This document shows, in pieces, positions 12,306 through 25,546 of a stretch of DNA of 64,000 nt. The position numbers and the translations under genes are program-made. The notes beneath the pieces are model-generated. The model ran no database searches. It saw only the letters and a list, made by a program, of their open reading frames with translations, and was not told the origin of the DNA. The stretch comes from Silurus meridionalis (taxonomy: Eukaryota > Chordata > Actinopteri > Siluriformes > Siluridae). Where the stretch lies: positions 12,379,889-12,443,888 of the forward strand of contig NC_060896.1 in NCBI RefSeq assembly GCF_014805685.1, given 5' to 3'. The stretch's first letter is position 1; each line of letters begins with the position of its first letter.

Positions 12306-13164
12306 GAGGGAGCTAGCGTGTGGTGAGAAGTCTCTCTCTTCTGCAGTAGCTCTGCTGCGCTGCTTTAATTGTGACAGCACCCTGATGAGCTGCTGGAGCT
12401 TGGGCTGCCTCCACAGAGTGTTCAAGGGTAACCAGTAGGGGCTAACTCCATCCTCACCACCCACCCACATCATGCACTCACGCAAACACACACACATACA
12501 CACACACTACACGGAGGGGTCCTCAAACAGGCGCCCAGAGAGCACCCGTCAAATGCTCACTCCTCACATCTCATTAATCAGCTGCCAACATCAAACAGCA
12601 ACGCTGCGGCTTCCCGGGGGCCTGCCGACCCGCCTGCCTCACACTGATGTGTCTGTGGTGGCAAAGGCATTCGTGGTCCCATTGTGAGCGAGAGTGTGAG
12701 TTTGTGTACGTGTGAGATGCATACTGAGTGTGCCGCAAATGTTTCGAGTTCTAATGCATTAGTGGTTTGCGCAAACTTTTTGTGTTTCGGTGCTGCTGCT
12801 GCCGGTTTTCTGTGAGAACATTGTGTGCCACTTAGTAAACAATGTCTCTCCGAGTCCTCTGTCTGAGGAACGTCTTTCCATCTGCACACAGTGTAATCGA
12901 GCAAATGGAGGAGACAACATTATGCGTGCACACAAACACACACACACACACACACCTTAATGAGATAAATTCTAACCAGTTCACCTCTTAATGATGGTAA
13001 AACACTCACCCCAAACCCCCCCACATTCTCCTTCTCCTATTAGGAGTGTTGAGTACAAACAGGGTGATTAGATGGTGGGAGTATATTCCATGTGTGTTAG
13101 AGAAACGCATGCTCTCTCCCCAGCTGCAACCCATTACAGCAGGGAATGATTTAATAAACCAGAA

Positions 13165-13172
13165 AGACAGAC

Positions 13173-13233
<61 letters not shown>

Positions 13234-13246
13234 GAGAGAGAGAGAG

Positions 13247-13309
<63 letters not shown>
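13165..13309. repeat. Compound purine array (GACA)(GA)(GAAA)
   Basis: About 145 bp of uninterrupted purine-rich repeat: GACA, then GA, GACA, GA, then a (GAAA)n run. The transcript strand is the pyrimidine complement (CUUU)n/(CU)n. Confidence 0.95.
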
Positions 13310-13735
13310 CTTTTAAGGATGCCTTTATTGCATCTCCCTTGTACTTCCTGCCTTGAATTCCTCAAATATCAAGCACCCTGTGGCAACCACCAGGCCACAA
13401 ACTCCTATATACAAACATAGTGCACACATTTGTTTCCTCATCAACAAATAAATACTAGTGTATCCATAACATAACATACTGAATGATGAAGTTGAAACGA
13501 AAGAAAAAAGAATAGTGTTTGAAGTGTGTGAGTTTTTCTGCCGTACATTGCAGTCCCTCAAAGTTCTATTTATGTGCCCTAAACTCTAAACTAGTACTTT
13601 GTGTGTACGTACTGAACAGACATATACCGTGCATGCATTGTGTGCAGGAGAAAAGCACATAGTGACATTGTTATCACAGCAACAAGAAGCGTGGAAAACT
13701 TGTCAGAGTAGTAGTATAACAGGTAGCTTATTGCT

Positions 13736-13756
13736 TCAAGGTCATGGTAGAGGTCA
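13736..13756 (+). promoter_or_regulatory. Nuclear-receptor half-site pair
   Basis: TCAAGGTCA, an ERR/SF1-type extended half site, is followed after 6 bp by AGGTCA in the same orientation. Confidence 0.2.
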
Positions 13757-14502
13757 AGGCCAGCCTCACTGCATTTATGATTGTTTAACTCACAGATCAA
13801 CATGCTTTAAACGCTGAATTAAAAAAACACAATGTAACATATTTACGCAATTAATTGCTAGTTAAAATGAATGTATTAACCAAATAAGTTATCATTTCTA
13901 GTTACATCTGGTTCACATGATATGGTGACTCGGTATGGTGGATGAGCCACAAAAAGAAATGTCAGAATCCTTGATATGCTGAAGCTTTCTTTAAGGAGAC
14001 TTTACTAAACATTTACTGAAGGAGTCTTGAGAGTCAGCGCTTTGTAACAGTCACTTCTCAGACACAGGAGAGTCTTCAGCGGAGCCCTTTCACTTTGCCG
14101 TTTCTCAGTAACAAGACAAGTTGATTTGATTTTGTCTTAGTAACTTTAACAAAGAGAAAAGAAAGAGAGGTTGGTGAAGGCAATGACTGTTGGGAGTGTA
14201 TAAAGTAAGTGATGACCTGTAAGAAAGTTGTCTTTTGGATTCTCCCTATTATTAAATGTTACTGTAAATAATTTTACATTGTTATATGTAAAATTAGAAT
14301 GTTTTAAAAATCCACTTCGGGGTGGTAGCCCCGCTGAATCATTTTTCTTAAAACAGCAATGGTGCATTTCCTTGCTTACAAAATAAGCAAAAGCACAAAA
14401 TGTCCACAAATCACAAAGGTTTGTTCTTCTATTCAACAAATCTACCAAATGGATCATCCAGCTTGTTTGCCTAGATGTCTCTTTACTCTAGTAGCATAAT
14501 CA

Positions 14503-14503
<1 letters not shown>

Positions 14504-14582
<79 letters not shown>

Positions 14583-14597
14583 GTGTGTGTGTGTGTA
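14504..14597. repeat. (TA)n-(GT)n compound microsatellite
   Basis: About 75 bp of pure TA followed by a short GT run. Confidence 0.95.
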
Positions 14598-15414
14598 ATT
14601 ATTAAAATATAATGTACAAAAATGGTGGTAATGGCATCCCCACACAGTTTTGCCACCACAAAGGAAGTGCCAGCACCACCCGTAACCCTATTCTTACTCA
14701 CAGCTGTCCAAACCCTGGCTGAAAAAGTGGAGAAGGAAAAAAAAACAACAACAGTAAAACCAAACAACAGATTCAGAAAAAAAAACCACAGTGTTAATAT
14801 GAGATTGAAAGAAGAGCTGCTGGTGGTCTGAGGCAAGACAGTGCTGCACACAGTAAGCGATAGATACTTTAAGGTCATCTTTCTGCTCCCCCACTTGCTG
14901 TCTTTCTTTTTGTCTTTTCTAGTCTCTTTCTCTCACTCCCCTGACACTCTCCCCCTCCTTTCTAATACCACAGTCTGCTGTGCAATGCTGGGCCAATCAC
15001 TAGGGCATCTGGGACCACACTCAGGGTGGGGGAATGCAGCAGCACTGAATCTGTGCATCTCAGAAGCACAGGACTGGGTGTGTGAGCGAGGGAGTGTTAA
15101 TGTGTGCGAGTGCGATTTTGGATGGTTTTATTTCCAACTCTGTTCGTTCCCTTTTGTGTTTGGGAATTGATTGTATCAATCTGGCGCCTGTGCGCAACGT
15201 TTTATGTGAGAGACATGTTTAGTATGTGTAAATGCATGTAGACTGTATGCTGTGTTACTGCTGTTGGTGCAATATTGCATTGTCTTTTCTATAAAGATGC
15301 TGCACTGATGAGAAACAGGAACTACAGCATCCAACACAAGTGAGTTAGACAGTGTGAGCGGGTTAGTTATGCACTGGGGTGTGCATAGCATAATAACTTC
15401 TAGAATTTGTATGT

Positions 15415-15417
15415 TTG

Positions 15418-15455
<38 letters not shown>
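15415..15455. repeat. (GT)n microsatellite
   Basis: GT array with one GC interruption. Confidence 0.9.
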
Positions 15456-15456
<1 letters not shown>

Positions 15457-15597
15457 AGACTCTAATCTGGCTCCTGTATGCTCATGTCAGAGTGTGCTCT
15501 CAGCTGGCTCTCTTGGGAACAGTGACAGTAAAGTCTCTCTAATCCCCCCAGCCCTTCACAAACAACACACCTCCTATTGCATGCTGATGAGGCCTAC

Positions 15598-15598
<1 letters not shown>

Positions 15599-15637
<39 letters not shown>
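15599..15637. repeat. (CA)n microsatellite
   Basis: Pure CA run, about 140 bp from a GT array in the opposite orientation. Confidence 0.93.
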
Positions 15638-15639
<2 letters not shown>

Positions 15640-16967
15640 CATACTCACAATAGGCAAATTTACCAACACAGGCACACATGTAACCCATATGAAAACACAC
15701 AGTACATGTTCATAGATGATGCCATGAGGAGAAAAAGAGATGTAATATTTTATTTCTATAAAATTCATGGTCGGACTGACTGGAGGCCACTAAACGCTGT
15801 GTCTGGCCCACTACTATTTTGAAGTGCTAACCACCATTTTTACTACCGTACTTGAGCTTGCCGAATTGACATTGGACACAGGTGTGAGAAAAGTCTCTCT
15901 GATTGGCTATTCAGCTAATTATATAAGATATTTAAGATTGAATAATTATTAAGAACTTTTTCCTTTACATGTATTAATATTGATGTGTTTCTATTGTTGT
16001 GGTGTTTTTTGTAAATGTGCTTTGCATTACAGGCAAAGGAAGTGAGCAAAGCAAGTCACCAACATATTATTCCTCAGCATCTGGCTATTTGCCTTATTTA
16101 GCTGCCTTTTTAGCAACAACAATGGCTGAGCATGATGTTTAAACTTTTTCAGACTGGTGTGGAAATAGTAGCAGGACATAATATAGCCTCACCAAGAATT
16201 ATTTTCACGCATGCATAGAACACCATAGAACACACATCCATACCAGCTGCTCAAGCTGCTCAAAGTAAGTCATGGTTAGTGCTTTTTAGTGGCGCTTCAA
16301 TGTCAGCTTGATGTGTTATAGATTTTGTATAATCACTTAATTAGCATAGTGTGCTCACATTTGTGAAATGCTGGCCAATATTACACTTAGTCTCACAAAC
16401 AGGACCTTTAGCTTTCTTCAGAAAGTAAAAAGAAAACATGGTGACTATCACAGTAAGCTTGATCGAAACAGGAAAAAGTATACCAAAGTCCTCGCTGCAA
16501 AACTCTCTGTCCCTTTTCCCACTCTCTCTCCTGCCATAGATAAGCTTGGGAACTGATAAAGAGCAGAACCCAAATTAACAGAGGGATGGAGAAAAAGTAA
16601 AAGCTGCTGGTTTTAAATCCTAATAATAAAGTGCCCCTCCTTCACTTCGTTTCCCACTGAAAGAGACGGAACAAGGGAAAAGGCCGTACTGCACGGATTA
16701 GAAAAAAAAAGACAAAGAAAGTCGGGGAATCCAGGCGGGATGTCAGCTCTAAGCCCCTGTACTCTTCTACACGCTGCTCCAGAGAGAGGGATTTGCACTC
16801 CCACTGAGGTAAGGAGAGAGCATGGAATGAGAAAGAAGGGAGAGTGCACAGACGGACAGAGAATGGTCAGTGAAGTTTTAATAAGTTTAAGAACTTTCTC
16901 TTTTTTGCAAGCAGTGCTTCCAAACTACCTAAAAAAGATACCCAAATGATATATACACTCAGCCATT

Positions 16968-17235
16968 TACATGTACATTACAGTCAAGCTGATAGAGGTG
17001 AGATTGAGGTGGTTTGGACATGTGCAGAGGAGGGACATGGGGTATATTGGTAGAAGAATGCTGAGGATGGAGCCACCAGAAAGGAGGAAAAGAGAAAGAC
17101 CAAGGAGGAGGTTTCTGGATGTTGTAAGAGAAGACATGCAGGTGGTTTAAAAGAGGCAGATTTAGAGGACAGAGTGATATGGAGATAAATGATCCACTGT
17201 TTCAGATAAAAAAGAAGATGTACATGTACATTACA
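16968..17235 (+). mobile_element. 5'-truncated LINE fragment with 15-bp target-site duplication
   Basis: The direct repeats TACATGTACATTACA at 16968-16982 and 17221-17235 are identical and bracket a 238-bp insert. The insert encodes the C-terminal end of a non-LTR retrotransposon reverse transcriptase (RWFGHVQRRDMGYIGRRML..., then RPRRRFLDVVREDMQVV) and ends in an A-rich tail (GATAAAAAAGAAGATG). It shares long blocks with the minus-strand copy at 62868-63169, so both derive from one LINE family. The family name (RTE-like) is a guess. Confidence 0.88.
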
Positions 17236-18988
17236 CTCACTGTGGAATACAAAAGATGACTCTTGATGACTCTAAGCTAGATGTAAATTTTTCTCTGACA
17301 AGGCAATGTAAATTGCTCCTCTACCAAACATCCTGATTTAGTGTAATACAAAGTTGAATCCATTTCAAATCTTCTGGTTTGTTTTTTCTCAATCTAAACC
17401 CACATATTCAGCTTACAGTTGTCCAGAAACAATAATATCTGAGCTCTTCCTTTCATTATCCAACCTTAATGATAATAGTCTCACTAACAGAGGGAAACTC
17501 ACACTGGCACAATACACCTGCAACCAGTGCTATAAATCCAGTCTTTCTCCCATCCCACACCTGTGCAGCCTCCACTTGTCTCATTTTGTCCTCTTCTCTT
17601 TCAGCTCTCCATATCTTGCTCTTCCCTCGGCACTATTACAGAACTTCCTTTGCTATTAAACCAAACTTCATTCAGCAAACCAAAGAAGCATCATGTCGAT
17701 ATGAAGCTCCTCTCTAAGATGTACAGCTTGACAAAAAAAGTCTTCATACAGGAGGTGGCTCAATCGAGTTCGAGTTGGTTAAGCTGTCATCAATTCATTC
17801 TCATGGGCGAGGGTATCTGCGTGACAGAAACTCCCCAAGAGCGCAGAGCCCTGAGCCTTTTCAGCAGGCCTCTGGCCGCCAGTGTCTGCCTGTATATGTC
17901 TAAGTGAGAGTAAAACTCTTTCCTGCGCATGTTTATGCTGCACTAACAAAAGCAAGAGAAATGACTAAGCACGTCAGAATGTGATGCGTTCAGCATCTGT
18001 CATTTTCCACTTCTGCTTTGCTTAGTCGCATTACCGCTGCTCATATAAGTGTGTGAAGAAAATAAAGAAAGAAAAGAAGTTCTTCTGACTGTACTAACAG
18101 TAGCTCTGTATCCCACACTGCTGGTACTCTCACTGTCAGCTAATGTTAACACTCCAGTATTAAAAATAAGTTCCATCTGTTTGCGACCCTGGCAGCCTGT
18201 AAAAGAGCTCCTGATGCTCCAAACAGTTGCCTCAGCAGCTCGTCTCGGAAAGAGTGTCGATCCATCGCGCTCAGGAGCCCCTTAACCTGACACACACCCT
18301 CGCTTTAGTACATTGTCGAGTGTCGGAGTGCCTCAGAGTGTACGTGTGGGGTGAATGCAGGGTGAGAATGTACGTGGAGGGCGACAGCTGCGTGCGCCCC
18401 TCCCTGTCTCCACCCGCTGGGGGCTCGGCTGTACTTCAGGCCGCGGCCGTCAGCCTCTTTTAATCTACCAGCGGGGCTCCGCAGCTGCTGTAAGCTCGCC
18501 CAGAATCGTCCAAAGCCACACTCAGCCTTTATGTGCTTTAACCCTTTTCGGCTCAGCTTGTCCAAGTCTCCTTCCTCGTTTCTCTCAAAGTCTTTCCCTG
18601 TCTTTCACTTTTCCCTTTCATAAGGTGAGCCAGACCTCCTACGCCTGGTTAAGATCAAAAATACTGTACATAATGCCGCTTAGGTCCATTAGTGTTTTGC
18701 CTGTCACACTACTTGAAAAGCTCTATTCAAGGTTTAACAATAACTTTAACATTAGGGCTCAGAATGCATTTGAATATTAATAAACCTCTTTTTTTTTTTA
18801 TACGGCTTCCTGTTAAAAGGTGGAGGATAAAAATTGTGATGTTTTCTTAGGTGGAAAATGAAACTATATTACTGAATAATAAACTTTTTACTCACATTTG
18901 TCCTCTCATAAAAGTGCCTCACATTTACAGTTTAACATGCATTCACATTTAATCTGCACACACACAGAAAAAATAATAAAATAATAAT

Positions 18989-18991
<3 letters not shown>

Positions 18992-19074
<83 letters not shown>
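18992..19074. repeat. (AT)n microsatellite
   Basis: About 82 bp of AT preceded by an AAT-rich stretch. Confidence 0.95.
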
Positions 19075-19076
<2 letters not shown>

Positions 19077-19233
19077 AGTATATACAGTGGAGGAATCCCA
19101 AATGCCTCCTACATATTGATTCATGTGCTTACTATAGGGTATAACACAATAGTGTGTGTTAAGTGTCACAGTACCATCTATAATGTAAACAATGCATTAT
19201 GTGCCCAAAAAACAAAATCAGACATAAAATAAA

Positions 19234-19237
19234 TCTG

Positions 19238-19327
<90 letters not shown>

Positions 19328-19348
19328 CGTCTGTCTGTCTGTCTGTCT
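19234..19348. repeat. (CTAT)n(CTGT)n tetranucleotide array (GATA/GACA)
   Basis: Long CTAT run ending in about five CTGT units; on the minus strand it is GACA then GATA. Confidence 0.95.
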
Positions 19349-21025
19349 TGAAATCTGTTAAAACTGAATGCTTTGACACTAGTATACAAAGAGAGAACAT
19401 CAAAGTCTTTATATATCATGTACCTTTTAAGTAATCTTATCTTGCATGTCTCAAAGATTAATGAATTTTTGCAAGATTAACAAGTCACTTTTTTCGTTCT
19501 GTCTTTTTTGTCTCTACAGCGTCTGAAGTGGTGACCACTTCACTTATTAGCACATATTAGTGCTCCAAGTCCAGTTTTTCACTAACAATGGACATTGAAA
19601 TAAATTAAGAATGACAGACTCGATGTAAAAAAAACATTGTAGCATGTTCATGTTTCTCAAAATGGCACCTATTGGAGCACTGTGTGAGCCAGAGTTCACC
19701 ATCACATGACTGGACAACTGTTCCTATGTTTTCTGTCTTGCACTTGGCTGCACAGGGAGTTGGTGATTCGGAGACTTTCCTGGCCAAATCTCCTGCCACG
19801 TCTCTCCCAGCTTCAGACTCAATTAGTAAATTAGTTCCACATGACTGCACAATAAACAGTGATCTGGGAGCTGATAAACACACGCTCCCCACCCCATTAA
19901 GAATCACCTCCACTCGGAATACACCCCCCAGATAAAAAAACACATCCACACACAACTCCTCACTAAGAGAGGCCTAAAACTGCTGCAAGTTGTCTATGTG
20001 TCTGCTTTCACTGAGTTTTTCTTCTCCAAGCTCTGGTCTCAAACCAATTACACTCCAGGGAGAGAAGGGGAATGTGTGTGCGCGAGACATAAGATGGAGA
20101 AATGAGACATCAGGCCACCAACACCTCCTCTGCATCACACATTAAATCCATATTGCAAATGAAGCATTATGGACGAGTCGGAGGCTGCCGCTAATAGGCA
20201 GACCACAGGAAGTCTGAGGGAGCAGGGGGCTGTCACAGAGAGAACGAGAGAGCGAGTGAGAGAAGGGGGGAGATGACAGAATCTGTAGGAGACAATAACA
20301 GGAGGAAACTTTTAAATTATGCGCCGTGAAATGTGTTCGACAGAACATCAAGTGCTATCACATTCCACTTCTCCTCACACACATGGAGAGACAAGTCTGT
20401 CCTCTGCTCAAGCATGCATGCCCGCACACACACACACAAACACGCACACAAAGGTGTAGCAGTGTGGGCCTGACGTGGTCTGCAGAAACGCACAAACACA
20501 TACACACAATAATGCAGACACACACACTGGGAGGAAGGTTGAGAGGGAGGGTTTGGGAGAGAATGGAACAGTTTGTGATAACAGTGGTTAAAGCACTTAA
20601 GCTGCTGTAATTAGTGTGTGACAGAAGATCTGCATTTATCTGCCATTGCACAAAGCAGCGTGAGAGGGATCAACAGCCGAGACAAACAGCACTACTCCCA
20701 ACTAGGCTTTTAAACTATCTTGCGAACACACACCTAACACACACACATACCAAACACACACAACACACTAAAACTCAGCCTCTCATACAGACTAACAAAG
20801 ATGCACAGACACTGCAGCACAAGTCATGACATCAGCATTTTAACCAGCATAAATTCAGGATATCTTTCAGACCAATCTAATTGCATGGGGTGTCCAATGC
20901 CTTTTTAATGCTCTACTATCATATTTATATGATAACAGCCTGCATATCATTTGGATGCTACCTTAAATATTGCAAAAAAACAAAGAAACTTGGAAAAACA
21001 TCAAAATAATCTTGTACTTTTAAAC

Positions 21026-21150
21026 CTATGGCTTACAGGCAGCTTCTGGGTTCGATCCTAAGTTTTACTAACATTGCACCCCCTATCAGTACACTGGGCC
21101 ACTATGTTACATGTATATGTGTGTGCATGGTGCACTTTAACATCCCATTC
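21026..21150 (+). repeat. Interspersed repeat family B fragment
   Basis: Contains CTGGGTTCGATCCTAAG and later TGTGTGCATGGTGCACTTTAA, blocks of a common fish dispersed repeat; a related piece lies at about 41290-41470. The GGTTCGATCC resembles a tRNA B box but no A box or cloverleaf is present. Confidence 0.45.
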
Positions 21151-21181
21151 TATTTTATTACATTATTATATTATTTTACAA

Positions 21182-21485
21182 TAACCTCCACTCTTCTAGG
21201 AAGGTGTTCTACTACATTTGGGAGTGTGGTTGTTGAGATTTGTGCTCATTCAACCACAATAGCATTCATCAACTCGGGTACTGGTGTAGGGTGAGGGTGC
21301 CTAGGGTGCAGTCAGTGTTCCAATTTATCCCACAGGTCTTCTATTGGGGTTGAGTAGCAGGCCACTCGAGATCTTCTCCTTCAATGTAAATCATTAAGCT
21401 AACTTTGTGCACATTGTCATGTTGGACGAGGTTTGTGTCTCCTAATTGAAATGAAGGAAAATCGGAATGCTATCATATCCAAAGA
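21182..21485 (-). mobile_element. Degenerate Tc1-like element, copy 2
   Basis: Shares with copy 1, in the same orientation and order, the blocks AATAACCTCCA, GTTGAGATTTGTGCTCATTC, GGTGCAGTCAGTGTTCCAAT and the TCTCCTAATT motif. Ends are not defined. No coding potential remains. Confidence 0.65.
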
Positions 21486-21615
21486 CAATTGCAATACAAT
21501 TGAAAAGCTTTTAAAAGATGGATAAAATTACAAGAATTCATTGCTAAAGTCTGTAGTTTTTGATCATAATAATATTTTATAATTTGGATTTAACAGTAAA
21601 ATATAAATGTATAAA

Positions 21616-21789
21616 CCAATCTTTTCCATAAAGGGCCGAAGTGGGTGCAGGTTTTCATTCCAACCAATCAAGAGCTACACCTGAGTCATTGAAAATGAAA
21701 ATCATTAGATTCATACAGGTAGAATTTGGCGTGGACTTGCTGGGAATGAAAACCCGCACCCACTTCGGCCCTTTGTTGAAAAGATTGGA
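21616..21789. mobile_element. MITE with about 48-bp terminal inverted repeats
   Basis: The left arm (21616-21663) begins CCAATCTTTTCC and contains GGGCCGAAGTGGGTGC. The right arm (21742-21789) is its near-perfect inverse, with GCACCCACTTCGGCCC and AAAAGATTGG. About four mismatches are spread over the arms. The centre is about 78 bp of AT-rich sequence without coding. The right end may extend to 21801 (CATCCCTGGTCTA). No clear target-site duplication was seen. Confidence 0.85.
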
Positions 21790-22142
21790 CATCCCTGGTC
21801 TAAATAGTCATTTATAGTAATTGCAGAAATGTTAATGGATCAAGCTTTTTTGAGTTTGGTTACAAATTGCTGGAGTGTTCCTTTAACCACATGTGTATCC
21901 AGCCTGCTAGCCCAACTCTGGCCTGTGTTCCCTGGAGTAAGTAACAGTGGTGCTTTCTGTTTCAGGGTTTGCTCCTCCTCCTCACTGGCTCTGTGCTCCT
22001 CAGGGACGAGAGCAGGGAGTTTGGGTTGGGGGCTGTGTCTGGGATAAAAAGCTACAGTTTCTCTGGCAACATCCACCCAAGTGCACTTTGGGAATTCACC
22101 AGTAATGCACACTTATGAAATAGAGAGATCAGGATACAGGGG

Positions 22143-22145
<3 letters not shown>

Positions 22146-22202
<57 letters not shown>
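22146..22202. repeat. (GA)n microsatellite
   Basis: About 55 bp of pure GA. Confidence 0.95.
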
Positions 22203-22205
<3 letters not shown>

Positions 22206-22389
22206 AGGTAGTGCAGAAAGGAGCTGGGTCAACATGCCCTCTTCACAGCTTACAATTTGGCCATGTGTGAGTGACTGAGGCCTAGAGTGAGAGAAATACA
22301 CAGAAAAAATAAAAAGCAAGAAAGGGGACACCTATTTTTGCCCTGAGGTCAAAGTGACATTAAATCGCAGGATACAGTCTTGTCGTACA

Positions 22390-22403
22390 TTTGCCATGGC
22401 TAC
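22390..22403. promoter_or_regulatory. RFX X-box-like site
   Basis: TTTGCCATGGCTAC: the right half GGCTAC fits the X-box half-site (GTNRCC reversed), while the left half misses its first G. Confidence 0.25.
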
Positions 22404-22544
22404 AAGATAAGGTGCCTGTGTGTGTTTAATTGTGTGTGTGACAGGTGAAGTGTACGAGTGTGGATGGGCTTTTAGATGTGAAGTGCCCTCAGTTCTCATC
22501 TCTCTCTCCTTATCTCTCCTCTCTTCCTTGCCTCTGTCCTTCGC

Positions 22545-22890
22545 TTTTCTTGCCTCGCTGGAGTCATTACTGCCTAATTAAGTGCATGGCTTGTAACATA
22601 AGCAAAGCATTAAATTGAAACATTTCGCCCTTGTAAACGATGGGAATGATTATCATGCTAATTCGACTGCTCTGCTGAGAAAACGAGGCAGCAGGCAAGC
22701 GGTGGATCTGTTTATTTCTGTCAACCAGCCCGCATGCGCCTTTGATTCTCGCTTCTTCCAGCTCCACCGTATTGTTGAGGCTGTTTGTAGCGTCACCCTC
22801 CACTAATGACGAACTAAAGAGCAGATTTACAGCCGGATACTTTGCATACATTTGCACATTTTTAAAGAACTGAAGGCACGAGAATAGAGA
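22545..22890. promoter_or_regulatory. Candidate conserved non-coding element
   Basis: About 340 bp without repeats, with balanced composition. It includes GCCTAATTAAGTGCATGG, GATTATCATGCTAATTCG, GCATGCGCC and CCACTAATGACG. It sits within a microsatellite-rich intron and looks like an enhancer core; conservation is untested. Confidence 0.35.
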
Positions 22891-23865
22891 ATGGCTCGTC
22901 TCTCGAGGTAGTTTGTTCAAACCATCTTCCTAAGAACAGAACACAAGTGCACGCAATAGCTCTACATCAGGGCTACTTCCTTGTACTTCTTGTGGGTTTT
23001 TTTTTTTGTAGACCACAAGGGTTTCTTCTCTCATTTTTCCAGTGACTGCACTCTACATATCAATCAAGGCAAACATACAATCAGATCATTTTAGTTCATA
23101 AATGTAGGATTAAAAATGGTCTATTCTTCATCTTTTTCATGCTACACAGTGTAGTTAGCACTATAGCCATCTGTATGCATCTTTTTATGGAGAAAGATGT
23201 CTCATTGCTCTCTCTAGCAGGCATAAAAATGCTAAAGTTAAATGGCTTAATTTAATCAAGTAAGCCTGTTTTGTAATAAAGGTAGCATGAGCTTTAATTT
23301 CAGTAGCTAACACAAATTAGCTAGGCAGAATTCTAGCTAATGATGTAAATGAATTACATGATAACTTACATCTGATTAATTCATTATTTCACTGAATGCT
23401 TTCAAACATAATGGTAGAGTTGCAGTCTTAGATAAGTAATAAAAGTTTGCTTTTACTTGAGTGGATTTTAAGCAATTTCTTTTTTTTCTCTACAATTTTT
23501 ACATTTTCAATTGAGCAAGATTTCATACATTACATACTTTTACATAATTTCTCAGTACCTTTCACACCCGGGATTAAAATACCCATCAATGTATGGTTTA
23601 CAAAAAAATATTTTATTGATAAACTGTTTATTTCTCTGAATTATACTTTTTTAACCATGACGTATAGTGTATATATGCTGATCTATGTAATTTATTTCAT
23701 GGTAATTTATAGATAATAGGAAGCTTTAGTAACAGCACTTTTGCATACTTTCCTGATCTTTAATAAATTAATTATAGTCACAGGACCAAAACCACAAGTG
23801 TTCTGTAGTCTGCTTTATTTAGTTCAATTCGTTCTCTTTATTTTGGTCTGCTCAAATAACCTGAG

Positions 23866-23867
<2 letters not shown>

Positions 23868-23934
<67 letters not shown>
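23868..23934. repeat. (CT)n(CA)n compound microsatellite
   Basis: A CT run passes directly into a CA run. Confidence 0.95.
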
Positions 23935-23938
<4 letters not shown>

Positions 23939-24284
23939 TATCTGGCTAATTAGCAGTTAGGTATCTTAATGCTGGCATTAGACCGGAGAGCAGAGGCCAA
24001 GAGTATGTCAGCACCTCGTCAGAGCTGCAACGAGGAGCGCTGATAAGTTCACATCCTGACACGCTTGACTTACTGTGTATGCACCCGGACAGAGAGGCAC
24101 TGCGAGAGATATTCAGGCATTCAGTCTTTAATCCGCTTCACATCCTTTATTTTTTCACTATTTACCCTCAAAGTATTCCAAAAAACAAAAAACCCCAAAG
24201 TATTCGAATTACATAAAACATATCAAATGTAGGCAACACGAGTCCTAACAAAATCTACATTTAGACTTTTCTGTCCTGTACACC

Positions 24285-24288
<4 letters not shown>

Positions 24289-24342
<54 letters not shown>
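24289..24342. repeat. (CA)n microsatellite
   Basis: About 54 bp of pure CA. Confidence 0.95.
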
Positions 24343-24345
<3 letters not shown>

Positions 24346-25398
24346 CCCCCTGCTGTTGTAATTAAAGGTGTCCTTGACAGTGAGATGGACCGATTTTCAC
24401 ACCCCTGGACCCATGGCTTTTTTTTTTTTTTTTTTTAAGCACAACACCCCTCCACTTCAACAGCACAGTTTGGGGGACCACACACACATGCAGACATGCA
24501 TATACACACACCAGTTTGTGTGTCGTGAGGAGTCGCTGAGACTCTACTTTCAGAAAGGTGCTAAAGTCTTGATGAGACTTTTGGGGCTTCACACAGACAG
24601 AGAGAATCAAATCTCCCAACATGCTGTGAATTCAGCATTCTTTTGTGTGTTGTGTGTGTAGCTTTACAGGAAATTCAGTCGACAGATTTGGGGACAGTTT
24701 TTGTTTTAAAGGTGCAATTTCATTTCTGATTATTAAGAATCTTTGCTGTCCTCCGAATGACCAAAGTGATTTTTTATATTGAAAATATGCGCTGCTCATT
24801 GTGTACTAATATGAACTGACTTAAATCCACAACACAGTGAATGAATTGATTAGAATCTGAACCTGCAAACTACAGCCATTGACCATGAACTGATAACCTA
24901 CTTAGATGGAAAATGACCAAGATTATCTGTTTTTACTAGAAAGAAGACCTATTTCAGTTTGAGTATATAATGCATTAGGCATTTATCTGCATTGGTGTGT
25001 GCTTCCTTCATCAGCATAAGCAAACAGGAGGTAAATAAGTGGTTCTACTGTGAGCCTTGTGCACATACACACAGAGTGGACAGGTGATGACAGACCTGAG
25101 ATGAGAAGTGGCATTCCGTCTCTGTAATGAAACATCTAAGGCCCCAGCAACAAACCTCAAATCTCAAATCTTCAATCTATCCCAGCAATAGGTCATGTAA
25201 AAGAAATATTCATGTGAAAATTGTAGACCCTTAATACACTTCAGTAATACAACTCATGCCCCTTTTTGTTTGCCTTCTCTTCATCGTCTCCTCAACTCGG
25301 TGTTGCAGATGCAAGATTGAAACAGATTAATATTTACTACAGGGAAAAATACTGGAATTCAAATTGGAAAAAAAAAGCAAAAAACAATATTAAACCTC

Positions 25399-25546
<148 letters not shown>

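Noticed and set aside
19234..19348. CRISPR-like array
   Set aside because: Uniform tetranucleotide repeats without spacers in a vertebrate genome; a microsatellite.
21045..21060. tRNA gene suggested by GGTTCGATCC
   Set aside because: No A box at the right distance and no acceptor stem pairing; it belongs to a dispersed repeat.
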